From: Rhynochetos jubatus
Lineage: Eukaryota > Chordata > Aves > Eurypygiformes > Rhynochetidae
Length of the DNA: 64,000 bases
Direction of reading: 5' to 3'
NCBI GenBank assembly: GCA_027574665.1
Contig: CM050653.1
Coordinates: 40,312,118-40,376,117, forward strand
Shown: piece after piece, positions 50,499 to 62,219 of the stretch
Position numbering within the stretch: position 1 is the first letter of the stretch
Layout of the letters: every line of letters begins with the position of its first letter
Made by a program: the position numbers and the translations under genes
The notes under the pieces: generated by a model
Seen by the model: the letters and a program-made list of their open reading frames with translations, nothing else
Databases searched by the model: none
What the model was told of the DNA's origin: nothing

Positions 50499-50721
50499 GC
50501 TTGCCATAGTGGAACTGAAGTATTTACAGAAGTAAGGCATTTGGAACTCCTTTACGTCACTAACAAAGACTGGTTATTCGTAGAGACAGGAGAGCCGGCT
50601 CCTCGGCAGAGTCAGCACATAAACCCGAGCCACGAAGTCGCCAGGGTTTGCCGTCGCCTCGGGGGCACTGCGGAGGAAGCACGTTTGTCCCTACAGCCCT
50701 CCTGAGCTTTGTTTGCCGTAC

Positions 50722-50849
50722 CTGATGGAGACACTTCCGAGCTTTGTCATATTCGCTCCTCAGGCAGTAAGCGCTTCCGAGGTTAAACAACATCATCGTG
50801 CGCGCAGATGTGACCGAACTGGGGTAGCACTGGGGGGTCTGCTTGCCAG
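50722..50849 (-). CDS. CNOT10: CNOT10 coding exon (TPR-like, [17 protein letters not shown])
   Basis: 128 nt from ATTGCAG to a CAG followed by GTACGG. It completes the Ser codon begun in the microexon, then encodes [12 protein letters not shown] and a textbook TPR helix pair, [20 protein letters not shown], with the expected small and aromatic positions. Ends in phase 0. TPR units here contribute to the CNOT10-CNOT11 module. Confidence 0.95.
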
Positions 50850-50947
50850 CTGCAATCAAAAAAATAGTTCTTTTTTTGCCTTGCGCTTCCCTTTTGAACT
50901 CTGTTCTCCGTTCCTGAGCTCCGCTGAACGCGGTGGCTGGTACTTAC
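50850..50947 (-). other. CNOT10: 98-nt CNOT10 intron
   Basis: Very short GT-AG intron directly after the 36-nt microexon, near the lower size range of vertebrate introns. Confidence 0.92.
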
Positions 50948-50983
50948 AAGATTCCATCGACTCATTCTCTCCTTTGTCAGACC
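50948..50983 (-). CDS. CNOT10: CNOT10 36-nt microexon
   Basis: TTTGCAG acceptor and GTAAGT donor flank 36 nt encoding SDKGENESMES with split codons at both ends. It is followed by an intron of only 98 nt. The segment is acidic and lies in the unstructured linker between TPR blocks. Both sides are phase 1, so skipping would leave the frame intact. Confidence 0.93.
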
Positions 50984-51770
50984 CTGCAAAGAAAAGAAGC
51001 CCACAAAAACCATCATGTTCCGTAAGCCTTTTTTTTAAACACTTATTAGAAAAATAATACAAAGATACGAATTTGCTTCTTTCTTCACAGTCTGACATTA
51101 AACGAGGGACAACATACCAGCTTGCTCAAGGGTTTGGGCCACGTAAGACTTCCCATCTTCGCTTCTCTAGGGGCTTTTAGGTTTGCGGATGAGTTCAGCC
51201 AAGTTTAAACTGCAGACATGCCACTGCAACCAGAGCTGCCGCAGACTTAACTACACACGTGGGCTCTGAAGTACTGTTCTGCTACAGACTACGTGCTCCC
51301 AGCTGGAAGCACAGCAAGCAGCTTAGGAGAGAGACTAATGAAGTTCTCCCTACCCCAGTCTCTCACTAAGTGCGGTAGAGCTCCCTGACACACTCCAAAG
51401 CCCGGATTCCCTGACACACTCCAAAGCCCGGATTCGAGACTGAAAAGCTGGCGGGAAGGTATGAAGCCCAGACTTAACCCCAATAGCAAATTTAACGAAA
51501 GCAGCTCAGTATACAGTTCTGTTTATGTTACAGAATTAGCCACGTCAAAGGAACGACAAACACGCAAGAGACAAACCAAACACAAAGTAGGAATTCAAGC
51601 CAGGGAAAACAAACCCACAGTAACAACAAAAAAACAAACACCCCCCCCCAGCAACAACCTACGGTCTTGAAACAAGATGTCTTAAGCATCACTGGATTTG
51701 CACATGGAAATTTACAGCAGGAAGGCAGCTGAAAGCATAATCAGTTGTAATGAAGTGTGGATTCATTAAC
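50984..51770 (-). other. CNOT10: CNOT10 intron
   Basis: 787-nt intron with a GTTAAT donor and TTTGCAG acceptor before the microexon. It holds the 26-bp tandem duplication and an A/C-rich patch near 51,560-51,655. Confidence 0.9.
51383..51434. repeat. 26-bp tandem duplication
   Basis: Two perfect adjacent copies of a 26-base unit beginning CCCTGACACACTCC, within the CNOT10 intron at 50,984-51,770. Perfect identity suggests a recent event. Confidence 0.95.
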
Positions 51771-51901
51771 CTTGATCCTGCTCATTTGAAGAGATCCCAA
51801 GGGAAACATCAGTGACGTTCTCGGGGTTCAAGTGAGTGATGGCATCAGATATTCTGTCTAGAGAGATGAGAGCTTCTGCTGCATACAAATGCCCAAGAAA
51901 C
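51771..51901 (-). CDS. CNOT10: CNOT10 coding exon ([16 protein letters not shown])
   Basis: 131 nt from TTGTAG to a GTTAAT donor (weaker than consensus). Encodes [21 protein letters not shown], a TPR-type helix pair, then the linker [19 protein letters not shown], with split codons at both ends. Matches the human sequence almost exactly. Confidence 0.95.
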
Positions 51902-53443
51902 CTACAACAGCAAAGGGGTAGGTGCAGATGTCAGCGTAACGAGCCCCACAGCCTGTCAGGTCAGACCACATGCAGTTCTTAGCGGGAGCACCCGAACACT
52001 ATTACTCAAAATGCTTGCATGGAAGTTAGCTGGCTTCTAACACTGTCACAACACCCACGTCTGCCATCTACTGCTTTTAGGCACTAACGTGGTGAAAAAG
52101 TGCGCACCCGAGTGAGGACAATTCATTCATGCACAGGAGTTGCCATTCCAGAAGAACAGTACCTTGGTGTGGCTTTATCTCGGGGAATTAAAGAAGGAAT
52201 CCTTACAAAACCACACCAGGATTGGAGGTGTTAAGGGCCTTTATATCCAATAACAATCGAAGCGGAAAAAGCTCCCGCTTGCCCCACGCGGCCGTACGCG
52301 CGCCGCTTCAAACCGACCCGCTAGTTGGGTGTAACGAACCGCAGAACAGCGGGTCGGCCGTCAGTCACGCAAAAGAACTTCTGCGATTTGGATCCCATAC
52401 AGCAACCGTTACCTTTCTACGTGCAGTTAAGGCAACAGGAACAGTTGGATATTGCCGCTCTGCACAAAAGCCTGCTTCCCTGGGACCAAGGTACCCGGTG
52501 GCTCTGCCTTCTCAAAAAACCGTCAGCTAGTGTTTCCTGCGTCACACAGCGGTAACGCCGCCTTCACAAAACGCTGCGTTGCCTTGCAAACTCCTAAAAT
52601 CTTCCTTATCCGATGACTGTGCAAAAAGATGAGGCTTCTGCAGCAGTCTGCAGCAGGGGAGCCAAACGGATTTAACTGGCACGGAGTGTTTGCGAGTACG
52701 CTGCCCGCATACAGAAATAAGGGCAAGCTAGCTTGCTCCCCACAGGTACCCCCCCAGCTCGGAAAAACACCGCTACGATAAAACCCTCTGCTGTGTTTTA
52801 TCCTGTTACGCGTTCGGGTGTGTATTCAAGGCACAAACAAGGTGAGAAGGATGGGGCTGAAGCTGCCTTCTTGCAATCTGCAGAGATGGACCCGAAGTGG
52901 CGGGCAGAAACAGAACCAGCTTTGAACGTCCTTCCAAAAATGACAGTGTCAAATGAGAACTGAAAAGCAGAAGCTGAACCAGGGAACCCATATAAGGCAC
53001 AGCAGCACGGCCAAGGCGTGGGACCCTGCTGGCTGAGCCAACCTTCCCTTCCACAGCTGCAGTTCCGTAAGCGAGCTTTCTGCAGCGTGTTTCGGCTGAT
53101 GTTGTCCACCCCCTGGCTGCTCCTTCCTGCCCCTTGTGCTGTGCCCCCACGAGCACCTCGGGGCAGAGACCCCCTGTCCTGCCGCTGCATGGGAGCCATG
53201 GCTGGAGATGAGCAAATAGCAACAAACATCGGAATTAGGGGGAATTCGTACACAAACGAGGGGACTCACGTTCCTGCGTGTCAATGAACATTTAGTCAGG
53301 GCTTCGACAAGAGCAGCAGCGGGCCAAGCAATTCTTTGCATCAGACACAGAATTGGCAAGGAGCTACAGACATTGGAAGCGTCAACTCAGAACTCCAGCA
53401 AAAAGCGGGGCTGAGAAAGAAGAAACGACCACGTCAGACTTAC
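51902..53443 (-). other. CNOT10: CNOT10 intron
   Basis: 1.54-kb GT-AG intron; GC-rich with many CpG around 52,260-52,340. No recognised element. Confidence 0.9.
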
Positions 53444-53557
53444 TTAAGGGACCCTGACAGCTTTGGTTGCTGAAGAAGTTTATCTGCGTGATTCAGTGCC
53501 ATAAGGTTATCGCCCAAAGCCAGAGCCACGTAAGCACTACACGCGAGTATTGAGCAC
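53444..53557 (-). CDS. CNOT10: CNOT10 coding exon ([17 protein letters not shown])
   Basis: 114 nt with acceptor CTCCAG and donor GTAAGT. Encodes [17 protein letters not shown] and [15 protein letters not shown], a TPR helix pair. The acceptor is preceded by an unbroken pyrimidine tract of 38 nt on the minus strand, including 12 C, interrupted only by the AG itself. Confidence 0.95.
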
Positions 53558-56500
53558 CTGGAGGGGAGAAGAAAAAAAAAAAGGGGGGGGGGGGAAGCCC
53601 ATATGTTAAATGGAGAATTCTGCGATTGCAAATGCAGCTGTAAGACGTATTTCTAGTTAAACGCGGAAGAAATAAATCATAAGCTATCGGTAACGTCTTG
53701 GTGTCAAACCACGAAGCGAAGGAGCTGGTGGTGGGTCACCTGCGGCCCCAGCCGCTCCCTGAACGAGGAGGTACGTACGTTGCGCCGTGCCAGCGTACAC
53801 CAAGGACCACCCCTGCACGCTCAGTAAGATTCTGGAATTTTATCCGTAAATAACAGATGGACCTCACCACACCTGGCAGTTTTCTTAGGGACAGCCTCCC
53901 TTTCCCACCCTCGTTGTATTCCTTGTGCCCTGCGCTCTCTTCCCTGCCCTCCCCTTCTGCTGCAGCGCGGGCACCAGATGTGTAGTTTTCTGGGACGCAC
54001 ACCTACACACAGAGTAGCAAGCCACCAGGTTGTAAGATCTTTCACTCTTCTCTTGCACAACGTTTGCACACAGGGAGGCAATGAACGCTGCAGAGTTTGG
54101 CATTCCCAGCTCTGCGTTCAGCTGAGAGCAAGCAATCCGCTGCCAAGACTCCGACTGACACGTGGCATTTTGTTGCCGTCACAGACTTTCCCATCTTTCC
54201 AAACCCCGTAAAATCTCCGACAGCCCCTGTAACGAAATCCGAACCACTCGCGGTTTCCGTCTTCAAACGACGGCCCCGCGTCAGGACGCCGTCACGAAGC
54301 TAAGCTTCACGCTTCACAACAGCTCCCCCCACCCCAAACGCAGCGCTCGGGGGTATTTTCCACTTCCTAAGCCATCGTTCAGCACGGGCTGCCTCGTCCT
54401 CGGTGCTCGGGCCTCCGGGGGCCGCGACGCCTTGCTGGGAGCGGGGACTCGGTCCTTCTCCAGGGAGGAAGAGCGGATCCTCGCAGCGGGGCGTCACGTT
54501 GGGAGCGATGGGGGAAGAGCCGACGGTAGGTGGGCTATTACCGCGCCAACCTTCTGGCAACTGTCAAGCCCGCTTTCGGTCCAGCGGTAAGTCGTGTAAT
54601 TCGTGGCAGGACCTGGGGTGCCTTTATTCCCCTTTCCCAGGAGGCATGCTCCTTAATTACGCACAAGGAGGATAAGAAACTTCTCCACTGTTTCTCCCTA
54701 CCCCCCACTTCCTCTCCACCGTGCCCAGATGTCACATCAAATCTGAACACGTACAAAAGCTTGAGGGAGGGAGACGAAAGCTTCCCCAGCTCAAGTCTCG
54801 AACCTAAAATATTTCTGAAAGGTTGTGACTGGGGAGGGAAGAGAGGGGGGGGGAAAAGGCTCTGCAGGGACAGCCTGCCTCTAACTAGCCCCTTTTCGTC
54901 CCTGCCTCGAGGAAGCGCAGCTTTTACACCGGCAGAGATGCTGTGTCACCGGCTAACCCCCCTTCGACACAAGCCAAGGCCTGCAGCGCCGGTCGCTGCT
55001 ACCCTTCGCATCAGTCTTCCGTTCCCCACCGCCTTTTTAAAGCCTACCAGAGTGTAAATTCAACACCAGACACAAACCAACCGCACAACGGCTGAGTCCA
55101 GCAAAACTGAAACCCGCTCCCCTGCCCTAGGGACTGCTGAAGCCACGCAGGAGCTGGCGAGATGCTCCAGCAACAGCCAGCCGAAGGAGAGGGAACGCTG
55201 GGGTTTGCTCCCCCGCGGTACCGCTCTCCCATTGTTGAGCCAGCAAAGCAAACGCTCAGGAGACCTGACAGCTAACTGGAGCAGAAGAATGGCACCACAT
55301 GGGAAAAGACAAACTAGTTTTTCCACCCCAGTCAGGATTCTGACAAAACTCCACAGGTTGCCTTTGAGCCCGGCAGACTTCCAGCATCACTGAGCCTCCG
55401 CCTGCCCTAAATAAAACTGCCTTTGCACTAGGAAAAAGAAAAATGTTTTTTTTAAACCGCCAGATTATGTCAAACAGCCTCTTGTGTAGGTCTAGGCAAC
55501 GAGATTTGTCAGCCCACACCGACTGCAGGCTTACAGAACCCAAACCCCACGTCCGACTTGGCTTATTGCGCAGGCAAAGGGCGAGGCAGAGCAAATCCGG
55601 TTCTTCAGCACCTACTACGAAGGCATCAAAAACGGCACCTCTGAGGCATTTTGAGACCGTCTCTAATCTGAAAAAATTTCAAAGAGCTAACCGAGCACAA
55701 CAGTGAATAGAAACTCTACTTTTTACACTCCAGTGCAGGCAAATCAATCCAAAATAATAAGAAACACGGAACGTAGGTGGTGCTTACTCGCTGGGGCTAT
55801 TTGGCCCCAGTTTAGGTTGGGATAGAGTTAGTTTTCCTCGCAGTAGCTAGCACGAGGCTGTGCTTTGGATTTGTGCTGAGCAGAATACCGATAACACTGT
55901 TGGTTCTACTTGTTGCTAAGGGATATTTATATCAAGTCAAGGACTGTTTAGGTTTCTGCTACTGCACCTGCATTCCCAGCGTCTTCTCTACAACAAGCTG
56001 AGAACGGTCCAAGAAGCTGGGAGAGGACACAGCCCGGAGAGCTGACCCCAGCTGGCCAAAGGGACGTATTTCATGCCATCAAGCGCCATGCTTGGTACAG
56101 AAGTTAGGGGAGCTGGCCAGGAGGGGAAGCACTGCCTGGGGACTGGCTGGGCATTGGTCGGCTGGTGGTGAGCAGTTGTATCATTTTGTTCTCCTTCCCT
56201 TCTTCCTTTTTTTAAAATACAAATTATTTATCAGTAGTAATAGTAGTATTTCATTTACTTGCAATTACTAAACTGTTTTTATCTCAACCCACAAGTTCTC
56301 TTATCCTTTTCCTTTGTCTCCCTCCCCCATCCCACTGGGGAAAGGAGGAAGCAGAGGTGAGCGAGCAGCTGTGTGGTGCTCAGTCACTGACTGGGGCTAA
56401 ACCAAGACAGGGGACACTGGTGGTCCTTACAGTATCACCTGTGAAATTACCAGCAGTGTCAGTGATGCTCCTGGAAGACCATACACGATACCGGGGTATG

Positions 56501-58881
56501 CGCCCTCCAAACACAGGTAAGTAAATAAAAAAAGCGTAACGATGGGCCGGAGATGGCCAACGGAGGAGTCAAAAGAAAGGAAAAAAAGGGTAAAATTGGA
56601 TCACGGGCCTTACAGCAAAGGCGTGCCGTTCAAATCTGTTCAGGACAGAGGGTGTGATCAAACCATTCCTTGATCTCTAGCTGCCTTGAAGGGGAAAATC
56701 AACACACAAAGTTGGCCAATGTATGGAGAAAAAGGCTACAGCAAGGCCTGCTGCTCTCCATCTCGACTTTGCAATAAAATCCAGAAAGTTTTCCAGATGC
56801 AGCACTGGGGTCTAGCAGAACTTCTTTACTCTCCACGTATCCTAAGAGCGTTGGGTTGTTCTGGCGCACCGAAACATACCGCGGGCTGAGCGCGGAGCAC
56901 AGGAATTGGCTTCTCGGAGGACGAGAAGAATTGTTTAGAAGAAACTCTGAAGAAAAATCCAGAGTTTCTACTTCCTGTGCATAAATTCTTAGCAATGTTT
57001 GGTGTCCTCAGACTTCTGCTTGTTGCTTTTAAAAACCTGCAATTGAATTACTGCTCATAATGAGAACAGTCTAATCGACTGGTGCACAAGTACCAAACAA
57101 TACGTGTGACAAGACTTTTCTACGTGGTAATTTTAATTTTTAAGAACTATTCAGGGGCAAAGTCAGCCAGTCATTTTAAACTCTTATTAGGATGTGCAAC
57201 TGTAAAAAAACCACGCAAAACCAAGCATTAAAGTTCTCCATTTCAGTTCTAGAAGCAAGAGAGGTTTTTCAATCCAGTGGCTTAACAGAGGAAAACTGAA
57301 TTGAGTAGACACCTATTCCTCAGGATAATCCTTGCCAACATTCTGAACTGTTTTCTTCATGTTCCCTGACTAGACAAGAACTTCCGTTTTCGAACCTAGC
57401 TCCTTAGTGGGTAAGACTACCGGAATATACTAACATTTGAGTGTAAAGTATTTTGCTTTTCGCAGCTATCTGCGGAAACTTAGGAATAGTTTTAGCAGAA
57501 TCACTCCCTAGGGATGTCTAGTCCTCTGGATTTAATCACCAAAGCAAGGACTGCAAAAAAATAAATCAGTGCTTTTCCTTTCCTTATATGATGCTCTTTA
57601 CCAGAAGCAGTGTAATTCGGGCTGAACTGATAAGTTTTTCCTGACATGTTGTCAGATTTCATCAGTAGATAACAGCTGACTGTGAAAGAAAAGACTACGT
57701 AATGAAACACCAAAATCACAGCGTGGCACCATGTAATTTTGACATGTGGCAACCACATTTTCAATAGTCAGGAGGAAAAAAAAACCCACCCCACAACCAA
57801 CCCACATCACTGTGTTTAATTCAGTGCTTTCTATTTTGAGTAGCACACTCTTGTGCCACTTCAGAATAATCAAGGTCTCAGTAATGTCTCCTCACAAATT
57901 CCTGCTAAATTGCTTCTCAACGAATACAAGTAGATTTGCTACACACAGCGAAGCACAGTAAAGGTTAAGCTGGTCATTATAAAACACAGGTTACCTGGGG
58001 TTAGGCTGAAACAGAGTGTTTACCCAAGAGTTTAAGTGGGAAATTACTGTACGCTTTGTCCATAATGGAAACTTGAAACAGATTTCTTTTTTTCTGAACA
58101 GGTGCAAGCTTTATAGTAAGAGAGATTTTCAACAGGCTGGCAGCCACCTGAAATAATTAACGCTGCCAGCAAACGATAACCTTGTTGGGAAAAACTAAAG
58201 AGGTTCCCGATAACAAGATACTTGTTTAGACACGTGGGAGTTATTCTGTTTGGAGAGCACTCAGACTGCTAAACAAGTAGGTTAAGGATCTTTGGGAACA
58301 CAAAAAAGTCTACAGTCAAATTATCCCTACGTTTGTCCATGGTGAGGAAGTCAAATGCCTGGACGGGGGGCAACGTTTCTTTCTCATTTATGCAAACTAT
58401 GGATTTAGTCCTGCTGAGAGGGGCACCGTTCCCATCTGAAAGCAGCATAGCTGCTTTCACCACTTTCATTTTTTTCCCATCCAAGCAGCACGTAGTGTTG
58501 TGGGGGCTGAATCCCAGACTAGTCTTATCAAAGCTCTAAAGGGAAACGGTACCATACAGCAACTTCCACCCCTTCCACCAACCACAGCTGCCATTGCCGG
58601 GTTTTTAGCTTTGTTTTTCACGGGACTTGTTATTTGGTTTGTTTTGCCCAAGACAAACTGCCAAGCCTATAACAGGGGGATCCAACAGGCTGATCTACCT
58701 TCTGGGGGGTTTCTTTTTGTTCAGACTCAAAGGCCAGAAGAAGGGAAGCACACGCATTTGAAGAAAGGCATCCTGCGATTAACAGTTACAAGTGCCTAAA
58801 AACACCAGCAAGGACTCCAGAATCGCAGCACGGCTTAAGAGGGGGCTCCTTTAGTGGCGAATATTTGTATGATTTACTTGC
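53558..58881 (-). other. CNOT10: CNOT10 intron with GC-AG boundaries
   Basis: 5.3-kb intron. Donor reads TTAAG then GCAAGT (plus-strand 58,881 downward), the standard form of a GC donor; the GTAAAT three bases further would break the phase. The acceptor has a 38-nt pyrimidine run. The intron contains the solo LTR at 55,802-56,409 and several frames without recognisable domains, including part of a 99-codon plus-strand frame near 58,500-58,799 with a hydrophobic stretch. Confidence 0.85.
55802..56409 (+). mobile_element. solo LTR of an endogenous retrovirus
   Basis: About 608 bases with TG at the left end and CA at the right. Blocks match a bird LTR family I recognise: GGGATAGAGTTAG near the left, GTTGTTGCTAAG, CACAGC then AGCTGACCC and TGGCCAAAGGGA, GACTGGCTGGGCAT with GGTGGTGAGCA, TCTCAACCCACAAGTT, CCCCATCCCACTGGGG, and CTGGGGCTAAACCA at the right. 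The TATA region is decayed. There is no internal gag, pol or env sequence beside it and no obvious target-site duplication, so it is an old recombined remnant. It lies in a CNOT10 intron, antisense to that gene. The family name is uncertain. Confidence 0.88.
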
Positions 58882-58962
58882 CTTAAGTTTTCTAACTCCT
58901 GTTTCTTCAAAGGCGAAGAAGGCGGAGCTGCGATGAATTTATCCCCTTCATGACTTTTATTG
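58882..58962 (-). CDS. CNOT10: CNOT10 coding exon (linker, [17 protein letters not shown])
   Basis: 81 nt between TTCTAG and a GC donor. Encodes the Ser/Pro-rich linker [20 protein letters not shown] and QELENL, with a split codon at each end. The split codon with the next exon gives Arg where human has Lys. Otherwise it is close to the human sequence. Confidence 0.92.
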
Positions 58963-61395
58963 CTAGAATAAAAACAGTGCATTAATTAGAGGGAGTCACT
59001 ATCAATAATTAATTAAAAAATACCAGTCTAATAAGCTTTGATATCTACCCACTCCATTTAAAAGGACAGCAAAATTGTATACCCTAAAAACCAGGGGAAT
59101 GGAGCTATGCAAAAATGGAGGTGCATGGCATCCTAGCCATTCCATTTGGGAATGAAGAAGGGGGACATTCGCTGGGAAGGATTTGACTGACAGACCACAC
59201 AACCCGCACCGTTCTCCACAGCCTCGAGCTATTTTTGAAGTTTGGTGTAGGACAAGAACTTAAATGCAGAACTCGCTGCAGTTGTACCTCTCTTCTTTTA
59301 GCCAGTAAGGAAAGCAGTAAACTCGGCCTCTCCCTAGACATCTTAAAAACTCACTACATACATGTTCCAGAAAGATAATCCACAAAGTGCTACAGCTTCC
59401 TTCAGACCTCCAGCTGCCTTTATTTTTATTATTTCAAAATGTCTTTTTAAAATAAAATTCCGTTTTAAGAAAGTAACACTTGGCATTTTTTTTGGGGGGG
59501 AAGCAAGTATTCACTCTGCTTTAAGAAGTCTGCAGCTCTGCTCTCCAGTGAGCTGAAAGACCACCTCTTTCTGGAATACGACTTGAGAAGGTTAACAGCT
59601 GCACCGTGGCAGAGAGACACTGAGGTTTAGAAACAACAGATCGAAGGAATTGGAATGAGAACCCAGTCTGTCCACCTAACAAGAACTTTGTCACTGATGC
59701 AGTTTCGTATCTGTTTATGACAAACAGGTAAGATAACTCTAACTTAGACCCTCGAAACATACAGCAGTACTGCAAGGAAACCTGCACTCAACACTCCTGT
59801 AGGGTATAGACCTCATGCCTTTGTCAAATATTAAACACCTTTAACCACTGACAGTATTCACCTTTTTTTTTTTGTGAATAACAGAAGAATCTCTCTCCAG
59901 GTTAGCCTGCTCAATTATTGGGATTTACTTCAAAATCATCCTCTTCAATTAGTGTGATTTTCTTCAAATGCCTTATATCCTTTACTGTTCTCTTGCAGAG
60001 GGTCCCGTGTCAGAAGGAACTAATCCCTGGAGAACCTTTCAGAACGTGACACACATTCAAGACCAGCCTACTTGGTCACTGGATACTGTGAAAGTGGCAG
60101 TGACCAATGGGAGATAGAAGGGAGTCTTTTTTTTTTTTTAAGCTGAAGAATCATCTGGTTTTGAAAGCGGAAGGTAGTAAAGGATCTTTCTGTACAGGGC
60201 ATGTTTTCCTTTCCTCACTCCTACAAAACCAAACAAAAACCCTCAAAACAAAAAAGGAGGTCTTCTCTGAGTAAGGGCCAGCATTTTGTTTTCATCGCGG
60301 CCCCTTGACAGGAAAGGTTGTCATCGGGGAAAAAAAAGGGTTAGGGGGAACAGCCTTCCAATACTGCAGCAGCAGCAGCCACCAACCCCGGCCCTAGTCT
60401 GCCTCCAGGCAGCCTCGGAAGAGACGAGGGTGCACCTCGTGCCTGTGGAACGCAGCGTATGCGCAGTAAACCCTGCCACGTGACATCGCCTTCCGACAAT
60501 TTATCTGTACTTGGGTCTGACAAAACCACTGTTTCTTCAGTACTGTCTGAAGTAGCTCAAGCTCTAACTTAGCCGCTCTTTCCAGATTAGTTACTGCAAC
60601 TCTTCCCTTCTCAAAATGGTCATGAATGAAAGCGCAGGCTAAGGCTAACGAAGTTACTCTTCCAAAGGAAGTTTGGAATGTATCAGGATCAACGCAAAAA
60701 ATTAACGCACCTTCCTGCTGTTTAACATTTGACAGAAATTGTCTACAAGTTACTTTTCCCGAATCATTAAGGAGGAGAAATAAAAGGGTTATTTTTCTTA
60801 AACTCTCCATTATAAAATGCAATTTATTAAGCAGTAGCTCTGTGCTGCTTTCCTACTTATCTTCTAAATCTAGCTTCCCATTTCCAGTCTGTAGCAAACA
60901 CAAAGCACACTAGGGCTGATGAACGTCAAATCTGATCATGGGGAGACAATTACAACCGAGCTGCTGGACATTTATATATTGAATCAAGTACACGGCGCAC
61001 GTGCACGCACACACAACATCACCGTAACATGTGAAACTTCACTTGCAATTAGAGAAATACCAACGTGCACGGCGGGAGGGTGTGGGAAAACATAACATTG
61101 GCAGCACAGAAGAAAAGATGGCCAGCGAAAAAAAAGAATGTCACTGTGTAACCTATTAAAGTTGATAGGAATGGTAGGAATCAACTCAGATTTTTATTCT
61201 TGAATTGGCAAGTAAAACAATAATATACAGTACTTTCCACAGCAATTTCCTTGGATATCCCAACACTGCTGAGAGAATTTACCAGCACGTTGGGTTTTCT
61301 CTGCTGGCCAAGCAGGATAGGCGGCCGGCACAGACCGGCAGCCCGGAGCTATTTCGAACAAAAAGAAAGGCTTTTTTGTAGGCAATTCTGTTCAC
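58963..61395 (-). other. CNOT10: CNOT10 intron
   Basis: 2.4-kb GT-AG intron. It holds the unexplained 138-codon open frame and short homopolymer runs. Confidence 0.9.
60394..60810 (-). other. unexplained 138-codon open frame in CNOT10 intron
   Basis: ATG at 60,810 in a good start context (A at -3, G at +4) opens a minus-strand frame of 138 codons ending in TAG. The predicted peptide has balanced composition, one Trp, and long amphipathic segments: a start MESLRKITLLFLLL, a middle FGRVTSLALACAFIHDHFEK and a helix NLERAAKLELELLQTVLKKQ. I do not recognise the family. The spacing of FGRV and the later KKQW recalls BH1/BH2 of BCL2-like proteins, but the NWGR signature is absent and this may be accidental. 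It sits in the intron between exons at 58,882 and 61,396, same strand as CNOT10. It could be an unannotated single-exon gene, a pseudogene piece or chance. Confidence 0.25.
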
Positions 61396-61572
61396 CTGCA
61401 TGCTTCGCTGCTTTCGCTGTTTTCTGTATTTCCTCCCAGCTGATTACTAGTTTTAGATCCGTTTTCCTGCTTTGGCTCCTGTTGATCTTCTGGCAGTAGC
61501 AGCAAGGCATTTCTTAGACAAATCGCTGCAAATTCCATACTGGCTACAGGTATTGCTGAGGACTGCCCGTCA
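61396..61572 (-). CDS. CNOT10: CNOT10 coding exon ([19 protein letters not shown])
   Basis: 177 nt with acceptor TTTAAG and donor GTGAAC. Encodes [19 protein letters not shown] and [12 protein letters not shown], a TPR helix pair, then a polar linker rich in Asn, Ser and Glu ending SESSEAC. Split codons join to the flanking exons as in human. The acceptor lacks a strong pyrimidine tract. Confidence 0.95.
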
Positions 61573-62219
61573 CTTAAAGAGACACACAAGTTAACCAGTG
61601 AGTAGCGATCCTCCTAAATTAAAAATTAAAAAGCAGAGCTCCAGAAAGATCTGAATGCAGAGAAAAATTTATCCCAAACAAGTTAAATCATGTTTTAATA
61701 TAACACAATTTATGAAGATGCATGTAGCTTGCTGTTCGTATACATGGAAACGATGCCCAAATAGAGCAGGCAGGTTCAAGCGCACCACTGCGAGAAGTTC
61801 TCGTTTTTCTTCACTTCCTTAAGTTTTATGGCAGAGCAACCAGACTCTTCCTGCACTTTTCTAAAGCAGACTACTGAAAATATGTATTTTTAAGTGAGAA
61901 AAAGAGAACAGATTTAGCTAACTGGAAATACAAGTTTCAGATAAATCAATGTTAAGCTTTAATGCCCGGGCTAGTTACAGTGACTCCCCAGCTAAGCCCT
62001 CTGCTGGCCAGCAAGGAAGAGGCATCCAAATGTTTGTACCCAAACATCCTGAGTCCTGTTTAAACATCACGGCATTTTAGCATACCCCTTTCTTCGTTAC
62101 TTTACCAAGAGTTTTTAAAAATGTCACAGAATAATACTCATTTTGGAGTTATTAAACAGATAGGTATCCTTAAGAAAGCTATGATAACAAAATAAATAGC
62201 CCTTGGAAAACGTACTTAC
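61573..62219 (-). other. CNOT10: CNOT10 intron
   Basis: 647-nt GT-AG intron with no recognised element. Confidence 0.9.

Larger units (their letters stand above)
49371..50721 (-). other. CNOT10: CNOT10 intron with minisatellite
   Basis: 1.35-kb GT-AG intron with the four-copy 55-bp minisatellite and the AT microsatellite. A plus-strand frame ending in the first minisatellite unit (49,729-50,202) is a chance frame. Confidence 0.9.
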
